The notes below the pieces were generated by a model. The model did not search any database and was not told where the DNA came from. It saw nothing but the letters and a program-made list of their open reading frames with translations. Positions 44,186 through 52,950 of a stretch of DNA of 64,000 nucleotides are shown in pieces. The stretch's first letter is position 1, and every line of letters begins with the position of its first letter. The translations under genes and the position numbers were made by a program. The stretch lies in the NCBI GenBank assembly GCA_964540105.1, contig CAZILL010000001.1:806001-870000 (forward strand). The letters run 5' to 3'. This DNA comes from DATKJY01 sp964540105. GTDB taxonomy: Bacteria; Zixibacteria; MSB-5A5; GN15; FEB-12.

Positions 44186-45637
44186 ATGGCATCACCCGAC
44201 GTACGTGTTCGCATTGCGCCATCGCCGACCGGCTATCTGCATGTGGGCACCGCTCGCACCGCCATCTTCAACTTCTTGCTGGCTCGTCATACGGGGGGGA
44301 AGTTCCTCATTCGTATCGAGGATACTGATGTTGAGCGTTCCGAAGCCTTCCTTGTAGAACCGATTCTCTCAGCCCTCAAGTGGCTTGGGCTGATCTGGGA
44401 TGAACAGGTTATCTATCAATCTCAACGAACTGAGCTCTACCGATCGTACGGTCAGAAGCTCCTCGAGAGTGGTCATGGCTACCGCTGTTTCTGTACCACC
44501 CATGAACTTGAGGCGGCGCGTGCCAGGGCAACCGCCGAAAAGCGCTCTTCAATGTACAATCGGAAGTGTCTGGGGCTTTCCACGGAGCAGATCGACGCCA
44601 AGCTCGCGGCGGGAGAGAAGTTCGGAATTCGCCTGAGAATACCCGACGGGGAGACCTGCTACCACGATATTGTCTCGGGGGAGATTCGACGCAAGAATGA
44701 GGACATCGAGGATTTCGTTGCGGCCCGCTCCGACGGGAGCGCGACCTATAATTTCGCGGTTGTGATCGACGACCACGATATGGGGATAACCCACGTCATC
44801 CGCGGTAATGACCACATTTCAAACACTTTCAAGCAGATTCATCTATACCATGCCTTGGGCTGGGATGTACCCCGGTTCGGTCATGTCCCGTTGATTCTCC
44901 GTCCGGACAAGCAGAAGGTTTCCAAACGTTTGGGCGACAAAGATGTAGCCGCTTATCAGCTCGAGGGGATTCTCCCCGAGGCCATGTTTAACTACCTCTG
45001 TCTGTTGGGTTGGTCTCCCAAGACTGAACGCGAGATTTACACCGTAGCGGAGTTGATTCAACTCTTCGATCCCAACCATCTGAATCCGTCGAATGCAGTC
45101 TTCGACGAGGAAAAATTGGTCGCCTTCAACAAGGCGCACATCGCGATGAGATCGGATCACGACTTGGCCGTGATGGTAGCGCCGCTCCTGGTTGACGCCG
45201 GCTTGAGCACGAAGTACTGGCTGGAAACCCGCTGGGACTACCTCCGGACAGTAATCGGGCTTCTCAAGGAGCGGGTACGTCGGGTGACAGATTTTGTGTC
45301 GCTGGGCGGGTACTTTTTTAGTGCCGATTACGTCTACGACCCGCAGGCCGCGGCGACGCATTTCGGACCGGATACCGCTGATCTTCTCGACGCGCTGTTG
45401 TCCCGATTCGAGTCTCTCGCCGAGTTCGACCACGATTCGCTTGAATCGGCCTTGAATGCCCTGGCCGAGGAGAAAGGCATAAAGAAGGCCAAACTGATTC
45501 ACCCGACCCGACTGGCGGTGTCCGGGATGTCGGTTGGGCCGGGATTGTACGATCTACTGGCAACGCTCTCTCGGCCTGTGGTCGCGGAACGCATGAAAAA
45601 AGCTATTGATTATTTGCGAACGAAAAATCATTATTGA
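44186..45637 (+). CDS. gltX: Glutamate-tRNA ligase
   Basis: A 483-residue class I synthetase that charges tRNA-Glu. ATG 44186 gives the family start MASPDVRVRIAPSPTGYLHV. The HIGH motif reads HVGT (19-22); the KMSKS motif reads KVSKR (244-248). FLIRIEDTDVERS and YNFAVVIDDHDMGITHVIRG are also present. The zinc-like loop (CFCTTHELEAARA) keeps only some cysteines. The C-terminal anticodon-binding part is complete. No second copy lies in the window, so I cannot say if it also charges tRNA-Gln. Confidence 0.96.
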   Translation: MASPDVRVRIAPSPTGYLHVGTARTAIFNFLLARHTGGKFLIRIEDTDVERSEAFLVEPILSALKWLGLIWDEQVIYQSQRTELYRSYGQKLLESGHGYRCFCTTHELEAARARATAEKRSSMYNRKCLGLSTEQIDAKLAAGEKFGIRLRIPDGETCYHDIVSGEIRRKNEDIEDFVAARSDGSATYNFAVVIDDHDMGITHVIRGNDHISNTFKQIHLYHALGWDVPRFGHVPLILRPDKQKVSKRLGDKDVAAYQLEGILPEAMFNYLCLLGWSPKTEREIYTVAELIQLFDPNHLNPSNAVFDEEKLVAFNKAHIAMRSDHDLAVMVAPLLVDAGLSTKYWLETRWDYLRTVIGLLKERVRRVTDFVSLGGYFFSADYVYDPQAAATHFGPDTADLLDALLSRFESLAEFDHDSLESALNALAEEKGIKKAKLIHPTRLAVSGMSVGPGLYDLLATLSRPVVAERMKKAIDYLRTKNHY

Positions 45638-45663
45638 ATCTCGAATGAAAGAGGCTTGTCGAT

Positions 45664-46164
45664 ATGACAAAGACGAAGGGTGAAATAGGGAAGGTCCTGA
45701 AGAAGGCGATCAAGGGTGAAGAAGATGGCTATTTCTTCTATGACCTCCTTTCCAAACGCGCCACGAACGACACGGCACGGCGGAAGCTCGAAAATCTTCG
45801 TGATGACGAAATTCGTCACAAGGAAACCTTGTACGGGTTGTACCGAAAGCATGTCGGCGGCGAAATCGGAAAGCTCCCGGCCAAGGGAATCAGCGCGCTG
45901 GCTAAGGTTTTTCGTGACGGGCACCTGCAGGATAAGAAGACCGAAATGGAGTTTCTCATCCTTGCCATCGAAGCGGAATTGGCTGCCATGAAGTACTATC
46001 AGGATGAACGGGGGCTCGTTTCCGATCCGGAGTTTCGATCGATCTTTGATCGACTGGCTGATGAAGAGCATAGCCATTTCGAACTTCTCCAGGCGGAGAA
46101 AGAGTCGCTCGGAGGTAATTACCACTGGTTTGGTTATGACGATGGGGCCCCTCTTGAAGACTAA
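45664..46164 (+). CDS. Rubrerythrin-type diiron protein (ferritin-like)
   Basis: A 166-residue four-helix-bundle protein. Iron ligands are visible as E19-E20 in KGEEDGYFFY, DDEIRH near residue 58, EAELAAMKYY near 105 and DEEHSHFELL near 139, the usual pair of E and ExxH sets. It lacks the rubredoxin domain; a separate gene 60 bases downstream supplies one with rubrerythrin-type spacing. In anaerobes such pairs reduce hydrogen peroxide with electrons from NADH via rubredoxin. It is followed by rubredoxin and peroxiredoxin. Confidence 0.9.
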   Translation: MTKTKGEIGKVLKKAIKGEEDGYFFYDLLSKRATNDTARRKLENLRDDEIRHKETLYGLYRKHVGGEIGKLPAKGISALAKVFRDGHLQDKKTEMEFLILAIEAELAAMKYYQDERGLVSDPEFRSIFDRLADEEHSHFELLQAEKESLGGNYHWFGYDDGAPLED

Positions 46165-46224
46165 GAGACAGATCCCCGTCTTGATGAACGACGAAATGAA
46201 TTCCAGCGATGGGAGGTAGTTTCC

Positions 46225-46407
46225 ATGAAGTGGGTTTGTGACATCTGCGGCTACGTCCACGACGAGGAAGAACCACCGGATGGGTGTCCGGTCTGCGGAG
46301 CGCCGAAAAGGAAATTCTCGGAATGGACTGGTGACGAAGAGGACGGGCTTGGGGAAGATTTCGAAGATGACGGCGATCCCGATGACGACGAAGGGGATCG
46401 GTATTGA
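46225..46407 (+). CDS. Rubredoxin-like iron protein with acidic tail
   Basis: A 60-residue protein. C5, C8, C21 and C24 (CDICGY and CPVCGAP) bind one iron. The 12-residue gap between the pairs is that of the rubredoxin domain in rubrerythrins, whereas free rubredoxins have about 29. Residues 33-60 are almost all Asp, Glu and Gly, a tail not usual in the family. GGGAGG precedes the start. It probably passes electrons to the diiron protein before it and perhaps to the peroxiredoxin. Confidence 0.9.
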   Translation: MKWVCDICGYVHDEEEPPDGCPVCGAPKRKFSEWTGDEEDGLGEDFEDDGDPDDDEGDRY

Positions 46408-46916
46408 TTTCGGATGTGGCCAACCCCGATCATTCGAGGACATGCAAGGCGCACGCGTTGAAAGTTGGGGATACAGCTCCGGACTTCACTCTCGCCACGC
46501 ACAATGAAGGGGAATTGAATCTGGGTTGGTACCGGGGACGCAAGTCGGTCGTCCTTGCCTTCTATCCAGGAGACTGGACTCCCGTTTGCGCCACTCAAAT
46601 TCCTGAATACCAGAATATCATCGGTGAGTTCGACGAATATCACTGTCAGCTTCTGGCCATCTCGGTGGATTCCGTCCCCAGTCATGTGGCTTGGGCAAAG
46701 ACTTTCGGAGGCTTGTCCTTTCCACTCATGTCCGACTATTTCCCTCATGGCGAGGTGGCTCGCCGATACGGAGTTCTGAGCGAGCGCGGGTACGCCGAGC
46801 GGGCTGTCTTCCTCATCGACAGTACAGGCATTATACGCTACATAGAACATGCCGAACTTGCGCAGCTGCCCGACAACGTCGCGTTGTTTCGACAGCTAAA
46901 ACAGCTGCAGAAGTAA
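46404..46916 (+). CDS. Peroxiredoxin (AhpC/TSA, BCP-like)
   Basis: A 170-residue thiol peroxidase. The likely start is TTG 46404, which overlaps the rubredoxin stop (TTGA). The peroxidatic cysteine C62 is in FYPGDWTPVCATQ, with the conserved Pro and Thr before it; the W-T-P-V-C form is like BCP/AhpE types. A second cysteine lies near residue 81 (YHCQLLAIS). It completes a peroxide-defence cluster: diiron protein, rubredoxin, peroxiredoxin. Confidence 0.92.
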   Translation: MISDVANPDHSRTCKAHALKVGDTAPDFTLATHNEGELNLGWYRGRKSVVLAFYPGDWTPVCATQIPEYQNIIGEFDEYHCQLLAISVDSVPSHVAWAKTFGGLSFPLMSDYFPHGEVARRYGVLSERGYAERAVFLIDSTGIIRYIEHAELAQLPDNVALFRQLKQLQK

Positions 46917-46968
46917 GCGTTTGCAGTCGCTTGCCGGGGATTCCCCTTTCCACTTGACGTGAGCAGGG

Positions 46969-46992
46969 CGCTTCACTCGTGAAGTGGAAGCG
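46969..46992 (+). promoter_or_regulatory. Hairpin in the leader of the FNR-like/nadA operon
   Basis: CGCTTCACT (46969-46977) pairs with AGTGGAAGCG (46983-46992) with one bulged G. No T run follows. It lies about 70 bases before the reductase start and might act in leader control, but it could be chance. Confidence 0.3.
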
Positions 46993-47058
46993 TCTGATCG
47001 CCGCGGGCACAACGCGGCAGCACTGGTGTTGTAACGTTCGAAAAGCAGGAACAATGAA

Positions 47059-48105
47059 ATGAACTCGCCAACGGATCGTGACACTTTCGATATCACTTTC
47101 ATCGGCGCCGGACCGGTAGCCATGTACGGCATGTACTACGCCGGATTGCGGATGACGCGCTTCAAGGCGATTGACATGCTGGGGGAAGTCGGCGGGGGAC
47201 TCATGGCTCTCTACCCCGAAAAGTACATCTACGACGTAGCCGGTTTTCCGAAAATACTCGCCAAGGATCTCACCCGCCTCATGCGCGAGCAGGCCACCCA
47301 ATACCCGCACAGTTTGTGCCTCGGGGAAAAAGTACTTGAAGTAAGCCGCGGGACCAATGATCTCTTTTGTCTCAAGACCGACGTTACCACGCACTTTTCC
47401 AAGACCGTTATCATTTGCGCCGGACTCGGAGCGTACGTGCCGCGCAAACTTGATGTTCCCAATGTCGAACGACTTGAAGGAGCAGGGATACACTATTTCA
47501 TCCGGCGTGTGAACGATTTCAAGGATAAGACAGTCCTGATCGTCGGTGGCGGCGATTCGGCTTTTGATTACGGGATGATGCTCGAGCCGGTGGCGCGGAC
47601 GATCACGCACATTCACCGCAACGACTTCTTTTCGGCCCATGAAGACTCTGTCCAGAAGGTTAAGAACTCTTCGGTCCGAATGAAATACCCATTCTGGGAA
47701 GTAAAGCGCATCGAAGGAGATGATCACGTCACGGGCGTAACCATCGTGCAGTCGCAGACAGGTGAAGAGGAATCCTTCCCGGTCGACGCTATCATCTGCA
47801 ACATCGGCTTCCTCACCAACCTGGGGCCGATCGAAAGCTGGGGGTTGGGGCTCGAACAGAACGCCATCAAAGTCGACAGCCGGATGCGAACGAACATCGA
47901 AGGTATCTACGCCGCAGGAGACATTGTGACCTATGACGGTAAACTGAAATTGATCTCCACTGGATGCGGCGAAGTGGCAATTGCCGTCAATAATGCGAAG
48001 AACTTCATCGACCCCAGGGCCAAAGTCGCTCCCGGTCATTCTACAGACAAGCACGACCTTGTCCAGCGAAAATGGGCTCGCCTTCAGAAGGACGCTGACG
48101 GCTAA
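47059..48105 (+). CDS. Ferredoxin/flavodoxin-NADP reductase, type 2 (thioredoxin-reductase-like)
   Basis: A 348-residue flavoprotein. FAD site ITFIGAGPVAMYGMYYAGLR, second dinucleotide site VLIVGGGDSAFDYGMML, and FAD-end motif GIYAAGDIVTY are clear. The CxxC of true thioredoxin reductase is absent, so it fits the ferredoxin-NADP reductase type 2 group. It should carry electrons between NADPH and ferredoxin. Its stop overlaps the nadA ATG by one base (TAATG), so the two genes are translated together; a functional link to the oxygen-sensitive iron-sulfur enzyme NadA is possible. Confidence 0.9.
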   Translation: MNSPTDRDTFDITFIGAGPVAMYGMYYAGLRMTRFKAIDMLGEVGGGLMALYPEKYIYDVAGFPKILAKDLTRLMREQATQYPHSLCLGEKVLEVSRGTNDLFCLKTDVTTHFSKTVIICAGLGAYVPRKLDVPNVERLEGAGIHYFIRRVNDFKDKTVLIVGGGDSAFDYGMMLEPVARTITHIHRNDFFSAHEDSVQKVKNSSVRMKYPFWEVKRIEGDDHVTGVTIVQSQTGEEESFPVDAIICNIGFLTNLGPIESWGLGLEQNAIKVDSRMRTNIEGIYAAGDIVTYDGKLKLISTGCGEVAIAVNNAKNFIDPRAKVAPGHSTDKHDLVQRKWARLQKDADG

Positions 48106-49184
48106 TGTACTTTTCCCTGCCCAGAGAATATCGCGAGGCGTCAAACGACGACCTTTCCGCTCGGATCGCAGCATGTCGCGCCAGACTCGGGCGTTCCTTG
48201 TGCATCCTCGTTCACCACTATCAACGCCTCGAAGTTGTTTCTTGTGGAGACCATGTTGGCGACAGCTACGGTCTGTCCAAGATCGCCGCCACCAGCAAGG
48301 AGGCCGAAACTATTGTCTTCTGCGGCGTGCATTTCATGGCTGAATCGGCGGACATTCTTACCGAAGACCGTCAGCATGTCTATTTGCCGAATCCTCTGGC
48401 CGGATGTCCGATGGCCGACATGGCTGAAATCTCAGATGTCTTTGCGGCATGGGAGGATCTCAAGCCGTTTGGCGCTGAGCGCCGCATCATGCCGATTTCA
48501 TATATGAACACGGCCGCGGGACTCAAGGCCTTCACCGGACGCAACGGTGGCCTGATCTGCACGTCGTCGAACGCACAGTCAGCGCTGAGATATGGACTGG
48601 CGCGAAAGGAGAAAGTGTTCTTCTTCCCCGACCAGCACCTGGGCTATAACACAGGCATCGCTTTCGGACTCAGTTCGAACCAGATGGCCATATGGGACTT
48701 CTCGCAGGAGCGCGGTGGATTGACCGAAGACCAGATTGAACGGGCGCGGGTGATTTTGTGGAAGGGGCATTGTCATGTTCACACCAACTTCAAGCCCGAA
48801 CACGTTGACGAGGTTCGTAAGAAATTTCCGGGCGTGAAGGTCGTCGTGCACCCTGAATGTCCGAACGATGTCGTCCGGCTGGCCGACGCGAACGGCTCGA
48901 CAAAGTTCATTGTCGACTACTGCCAGAAGGCCCCCGCTGGCAGTGTCATCGCCGTGGGCACAGAGATCAACCTCATCAATCGTCTGGCGCATGACTATCC
49001 CGAGAAGACCATTGTCGAGCTTTCCGGAAACACCTGCGCGGTTTGCGCCAACATGTATCGAACCACTCTCAATGATCTTGCCTTTTGTCTCGAAAACTAC
49101 GCTGATATAAAACCGATCACCGTACCCGAGCCGACCCGAAGCGACGCGCTTCTGGCTCTGGAAAAAATGCTTGAAATCAGCTGA
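48105..49184 (+). CDS. nadA: Quinolinate synthase
   Basis: A 359-residue iron-sulfur enzyme that condenses iminoaspartate and dihydroxyacetone phosphate to quinolinate in NAD synthesis. Motifs: ILVHHYQRLEVVSCGDHVGD, GVHFMAESADIL, NPLAGCPMADMA (C101), HPECPNDVVRLA, and GNTCAVCANM. The three cluster cysteines C101, the one in the central region and that of the last motif can be counted. No nadB or nadC is beside it. The upstream gene encodes a reductase that may feed electrons to it. Confidence 0.95.
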   Translation: MYFSLPREYREASNDDLSARIAACRARLGRSLCILVHHYQRLEVVSCGDHVGDSYGLSKIAATSKEAETIVFCGVHFMAESADILTEDRQHVYLPNPLAGCPMADMAEISDVFAAWEDLKPFGAERRIMPISYMNTAAGLKAFTGRNGGLICTSSNAQSALRYGLARKEKVFFFPDQHLGYNTGIAFGLSSNQMAIWDFSQERGGLTEDQIERARVILWKGHCHVHTNFKPEHVDEVRKKFPGVKVVVHPECPNDVVRLADANGSTKFIVDYCQKAPAGSVIAVGTEINLINRLAHDYPEKTIVELSGNTCAVCANMYRTTLNDLAFCLENYADIKPITVPEPTRSDALLALEKMLEIS

Positions 49185-49282
49185 GTGTTGCCGTATCTAC
49201 GGCATGGCCGCCGGTGGGCGAAACGGAGCCGACCGAATCACACGTGGTGTAGCAGAAATAGTGAACAGATGAGGTTTACGTT

Positions 49283-50635
49283 ATGACCCAAGATGTCCTG
49301 GTCCCGCAGATGGGTGAGTCGGTCCTGGAAGGGACGATTCTCGAGTGGAAAGTGAAAGTTGGCGATAGAGTCGAAGTGAACCAGCCCTTAGTGGAATTGA
49401 TGACGGACAAAGTCAATGTAGAGATTCCGGCAGAGACGGCGGGGATACTGACTGCGCAATATGTCAAGGAAGGGGAACTGGTGCCGGTTGGAACGCGGAT
49501 CGCCAGCATCGACGATGGTAAGGGAGGAGGCGCTTCTTCTGCTCAGGGGACCGCCCCTGCCAGCGTTGCCAAGGCCACGCCGACTCCGGCTGCTCCGGTC
49601 ACCAAGTCTGCGACTGCGATTCAGGGGACAGCCGCGATCGGTCGGGGGCAGATGTCTCCTAAGGTAAAGATGCTCATCCGGGAATATGGCGTCGATCCGG
49701 GCACAATCACCCCCACCGGCAAAGAAGGCCGGGTCACTGCCGAAGATGTCATGCGAACGGTTGGAGAGCGCTCCGACGCTGCTGGTTTCACGGCCGGCCC
49801 GATTCCCTCTCCCGCGGTAATGCCGGCTCAACCGGTGACGTCGGCATCGGCTGCAGCTTCGATCTCGTCCATGCCAAAGGCAGCGCCGAAGATAGTGGTC
49901 CAGATACCGGTCTTCGTGCCCCTCCCGGAATCCCAGCGTGTGACGCGCCTGCCACTCATTGGCGCCCGCAAGGCTATCGCGGAACACATGGTGAAGTCGG
50001 TACAAACCTCGCCACATGTCACAACATTTGAAGAGATCGATTTTACCGATCTGGTCGCGTTCCGCAATGACATCAAGCGCTCGTTTGTTGAGACCTATGG
50101 CGTTAACATCACGTTCATGCCGTTTATTATGAAAGCCGTGTGCGTGGCTCTGAAGGAGTATCCGACTATCAACGGGTCGCTGACTGACAAAGAGATCATC
50201 GTCAAGAACTATTTCAATATCGGCGTGGCCGTGGCCCGGGATGAAGGGCTTATCGTACCGGTTGTCAAAGATGCCGACAGGAAGACGATCGTCGAGCTAG
50301 CCGTCGAGATCGCGTCGCTGGGGGAGAAGTCTCGTACCAATAGGTTGAAACCCGACGATGTCTCAGATGGGACGTTCTCGCTCACCAATGCCGGTATGTT
50401 CGGCGCGACCTCGTCGACCCCGATCATCAGTCAACCGCAGGTGGCTATCCTGGGCATTCACGCCATCGTGAAGCGGCCGTGGGTGGTCAACGACCAGATA
50501 GTCATCCGCGATATCTCTTCGTTCGGACTCTCTTTTGATCATCGACTGATCGACGGCCATACGGCTGTCAAGTTCCTGCACCGCGTCCATGAGTTTCTGG
50601 CCAGCCCGACCAAGCTGCTGATGAATCTCCGGTAA
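49283..50635 (+). CDS. Dihydrolipoamide acyltransferase (E2 of a 2-oxo acid dehydrogenase)
   Basis: A 450-residue E2 subunit. Lipoyl domain (1-78) with lipoylated K43 in LMTDKVNVEIP; Ala/Pro-rich linker; E3/E1-binding domain (about 127-165; MSPKVKMLIREYGVDPGTI); second linker; catalytic acyltransferase core (about 235-450) with SFDHRLIDG, H420 as the base. ATG 49283. E1 and E3 genes are not in this window, so the substrate (pyruvate, 2-oxoglutarate or branched chain) stays open. lipB follows with overlapping stop and start, fitting the need to lipoylate K43. Confidence 0.95.
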   Translation: MTQDVLVPQMGESVLEGTILEWKVKVGDRVEVNQPLVELMTDKVNVEIPAETAGILTAQYVKEGELVPVGTRIASIDDGKGGGASSAQGTAPASVAKATPTPAAPVTKSATAIQGTAAIGRGQMSPKVKMLIREYGVDPGTITPTGKEGRVTAEDVMRTVGERSDAAGFTAGPIPSPAVMPAQPVTSASAAASISSMPKAAPKIVVQIPVFVPLPESQRVTRLPLIGARKAIAEHMVKSVQTSPHVTTFEEIDFTDLVAFRNDIKRSFVETYGVNITFMPFIMKAVCVALKEYPTINGSLTDKEIIVKNYFNIGVAVARDEGLIVPVVKDADRKTIVELAVEIASLGEKSRTNRLKPDDVSDGTFSLTNAGMFGATSSTPIISQPQVAILGIHAIVKRPWVVNDQIVIRDISSFGLSFDHRLIDGHTAVKFLHRVHEFLASPTKLLMNLR

Positions 50636-51342
50636 TGGTCCAGGGCGTCATGTCGGATCGGTTGCTGGGCTGGTCGCTGGAACTTGGTAAAGTAGACTAT
50701 GAACGAACCCTCGGCTGGCAGCACGGCTTGGTGCGGATGCGCGAGAACGGCCTGGCTCGGGACACAATCATCACCGTAGAGCATCCCGAAGTTGTCACTG
50801 TTGGGCGCGATGGGCATGAAGCAAACTACCGTGATCTCCCGTCGGCGCCGCATTTCGTGGAACGAGGCGGCGACGTCACCTATCACGGACCCGGGCAGCT
50901 GGTTGCCTACTTCATCTTCAATCTGACCCGACGGGGACGAGATTTGCACCAGTTTATGGACAATGTTCAACAAGGGACGATCGCGGCGATGCGCGACATC
51001 GGCATTTCTGCGACACGAGGAGACAAACATACCGGCCTGTGGGTCGGTGACAAGAAGATCGTCTCGATAGGGCTGGCGGTGAAGCGTTGGATCACGTTTC
51101 ACGGCGTGGCGGTCAATCTCAATACGCGGCTTGAGGATTTCCAGTGCATCAACCCGTGTGGTCTTGATGCGAATGTCATGACATCGGCTCACAAGGTTCT
51201 CGGCAAGAAAGTAGATTTGAAGAAGTTCAGCGCCAACCTCATCGAGAAATATTCGCAGGCATTTGAAACCGATTTTACCCCCGTCAGCCTGGAAAGTCTG
51301 GCTGAGGAATTGGAAAGCCAGGCGGGTGGCTATGAAATCTGA
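50635..51342 (+). CDS. lipB: Octanoyltransferase LipB
   Basis: A 235-residue enzyme that moves octanoate from acyl carrier protein to lipoyl domains. Motifs RGGDVTYHGPGQLVAYFI, GDKKIVSIGLAVKRW (K141) and QCINPCGLD (C175) are the catalytic set. ATG 50635 shares one base with the E2 stop (TAATG); a later ATG at codon 6 is possible. lipA is not seen nearby. Confidence 0.95.
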   Translation: MVQGVMSDRLLGWSLELGKVDYERTLGWQHGLVRMRENGLARDTIITVEHPEVVTVGRDGHEANYRDLPSAPHFVERGGDVTYHGPGQLVAYFIFNLTRRGRDLHQFMDNVQQGTIAAMRDIGISATRGDKHTGLWVGDKKIVSIGLAVKRWITFHGVAVNLNTRLEDFQCINPCGLDANVMTSAHKVLGKKVDLKKFSANLIEKYSQAFETDFTPVSLESLAEELESQAGGYEI

Positions 51343-51376
51343 CAAGCTGCATACAGTCTAATTCAGGAGGGACAGA

Positions 51377-52123
51377 ATGGAACTCAAAGGGAAAGTAGCT
51401 TTCGTCTCGGGAGGAACACGGGGGATTGGATTAGCGATCGCGCAGGGGCTCGCTGAAAAGGGAGCCGACGTGGTCATCAATTACTTCCGCAGTCGTCAAT
51501 CCGCACATGATGCTGTTGAAAAGATCAAGGCGCACGGCGTAGACTGCTATGCCCATCGTGCGAACATGGGCAATCATGATCAAATCCCGGCACTCTTCGA
51601 CGGCATCAAGGAGCGCTTTGGAAAGCTCGATATACTCGTCTCGAACGCCGCCCTCGGCCTCTATACCTCGATGCTTGAAATCGACGACAAGGCCTGGGAT
51701 CTCTCCATGCACACGAACGCCCGCGCTTTTCTCCACTGCGTTCAGCTCGGCTCCCCGATCATGCCGGACCACAGCCGGATCGTCGCGCTGTCATCGCTGG
51801 GCTCGATTCGCTACATCCCCGGCTATGCTTCAATCGGAGTCTCCAAAGCGGCTATTGAAAACATGGTAAAGTACATGGCGATTGAGATGGCCCCCCGGCG
51901 GATATCGGTCAATTGTGTCTCAGGCGGTTTCATCGACACCAACGCCCTGAAGGTGTTCCCTAATTACGAACAGATGAAAGCCGAAGTGTCGCAACGGACA
52001 CCGTTCAAACGGATCGGTACTCCCGATGAAGTGGCCGATGTCGTGGTTTTTCTTTGCACTCCGAAAGCCAGTTGGATCACAGGACAGACGGTTATCGTCG
52101 ACGGCGGCTACTCGCTGATGTGA
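51377..52123 (+). CDS. fabL: Enoyl-ACP reductase III (FabL-like SDR)
   Basis: A 248-residue short-chain dehydrogenase. Cofactor site SGGTRGIGLAIAQGL; NAALGLY; the catalytic pair is Y150 and K157 in GYASIGVSK, a Y-x6-K spacing that marks FabL and differs from the Y-x3-K of other SDRs. The ending TGQTVIVDGGYSLM also fits. It performs the last step of fatty acid elongation. It is preceded by AGGAGG, is 34 bases after lipB, and its end overlaps lgt on the other strand by 16 bases. Confidence 0.85.
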   Translation: MELKGKVAFVSGGTRGIGLAIAQGLAEKGADVVINYFRSRQSAHDAVEKIKAHGVDCYAHRANMGNHDQIPALFDGIKERFGKLDILVSNAALGLYTSMLEIDDKAWDLSMHTNARAFLHCVQLGSPIMPDHSRIVALSSLGSIRYIPGYASIGVSKAAIENMVKYMAIEMAPRRISVNCVSGGFIDTNALKVFPNYEQMKAEVSQRTPFKRIGTPDEVADVVVFLCTPKASWITGQTVIVDGGYSLM

Positions 52124-52950
52124 GTTGGCGTTTCGTCGTTTAGCGGACTCTTCAGGAAGGCTCCGCGTTTTCTTTGCACGAGAAAGATGGTCAAGCCGAT
52201 GATGAATAGTCCGGCTGAAATGATCTGATTGTAGGTGACGGTCTCGCCGTCGAGCCGGAGCATCATCTCATTTTCGTAATAACGGACATACTCGATGGTG
52301 TATCGAAATAGCGCTTCGCACATGAACAAGATCGCCACCAGCTGCCCCGTAAATCGTTTCCGTTTCATTGTGAAATGCAGAAAGACAAAAAGCAACAGTC
52401 CGTAGAGTGAACTGTACAGTTGCGCGGGGTGCAGCGGCAGATTCTGAAAGATCGAGTAGGGAATCGAATCGGGGGGGAAGGTTAATCCCCAGGGAAGTTC
52501 GGTCGGTGTGCCAAAACAGCAGCCGTTTAGGAAGCAGCCGATCCGGGTAAGCCCCAGCCCGATTCCAAGCGTCGGAGAGAAATCGTCGAATACCCCAAGC
52601 GGATTCAATCTCGCCGCACGACAGTAAAGCAGGACTACTCCGACTGCCGAGATCACTCCTCCGTAGAGGTTCAGTCCGGCAATCCCGAAATGATCGGAGT
52701 GAAAGGGATTGACCACATCCCCCCATTGTCCAGCGAATTCCTCGAGGTGAAACAACACGTAGAAGAGTCTCGCTCCCAGTACTCCCGACAGAATCATGAG
52801 TGATGCTATTGTCAGATACGGATCGAAAGGCTTCTTGTCGCGGCGAGCGATGTGCCAAATATACAGTACGCCCACCACGAATGAAATTGCCAGCATCACA
52901 CCGTAGCTGCGGATCGGAATTGGTCCTACATGAAAAAGCTCAGGATACAT
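52108..52950 (-). CDS. lgt: Prolipoprotein diacylglyceryl transferase
   Basis: A 280-residue inner-membrane enzyme that adds diacylglycerol to the lipobox cysteine of prolipoproteins. About seven helices. Signature GLGLTRIGCFLNGCCFG, the G(A)RLFYVLFH motif and LHPAQLYSSLYGL are present. It services the lipoproteins seen elsewhere in the window (Pal, CpoB-like, others). Its start overlaps the PAP2 gene end by 11 bases, and it is last in the run rsmI-PAP2-lgt. Confidence 0.95.
   Translation of the reverse strand: MYPELFHVGPIPIRSYGVMLAISFVVGVLYIWHIARRDKKPFDPYLTIASLMILSGVLGARLFYVLFHLEEFAGQWGDVVNPFHSDHFGIAGLNLYGGVISAVGVVLLYCRAARLNPLGVFDDFSPTLGIGLGLTRIGCFLNGCCFGTPTELPWGLTFPPDSIPYSIFQNLPLHPAQLYSSLYGLLLFVFLHFTMKRKRFTGQLVAILFMCEALFRYTIEYVRYYENEMMLRLDGETVTYNQIISAGLFIIGLTIFLVQRKRGAFLKSPLNDETPTHISE

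Noticed and set aside
46831..48174. 447-codon minus-strand frame opposite the reductase and nadA
   Set aside because: Both plus-strand genes carry all family motifs; the long frame follows from their codon use.
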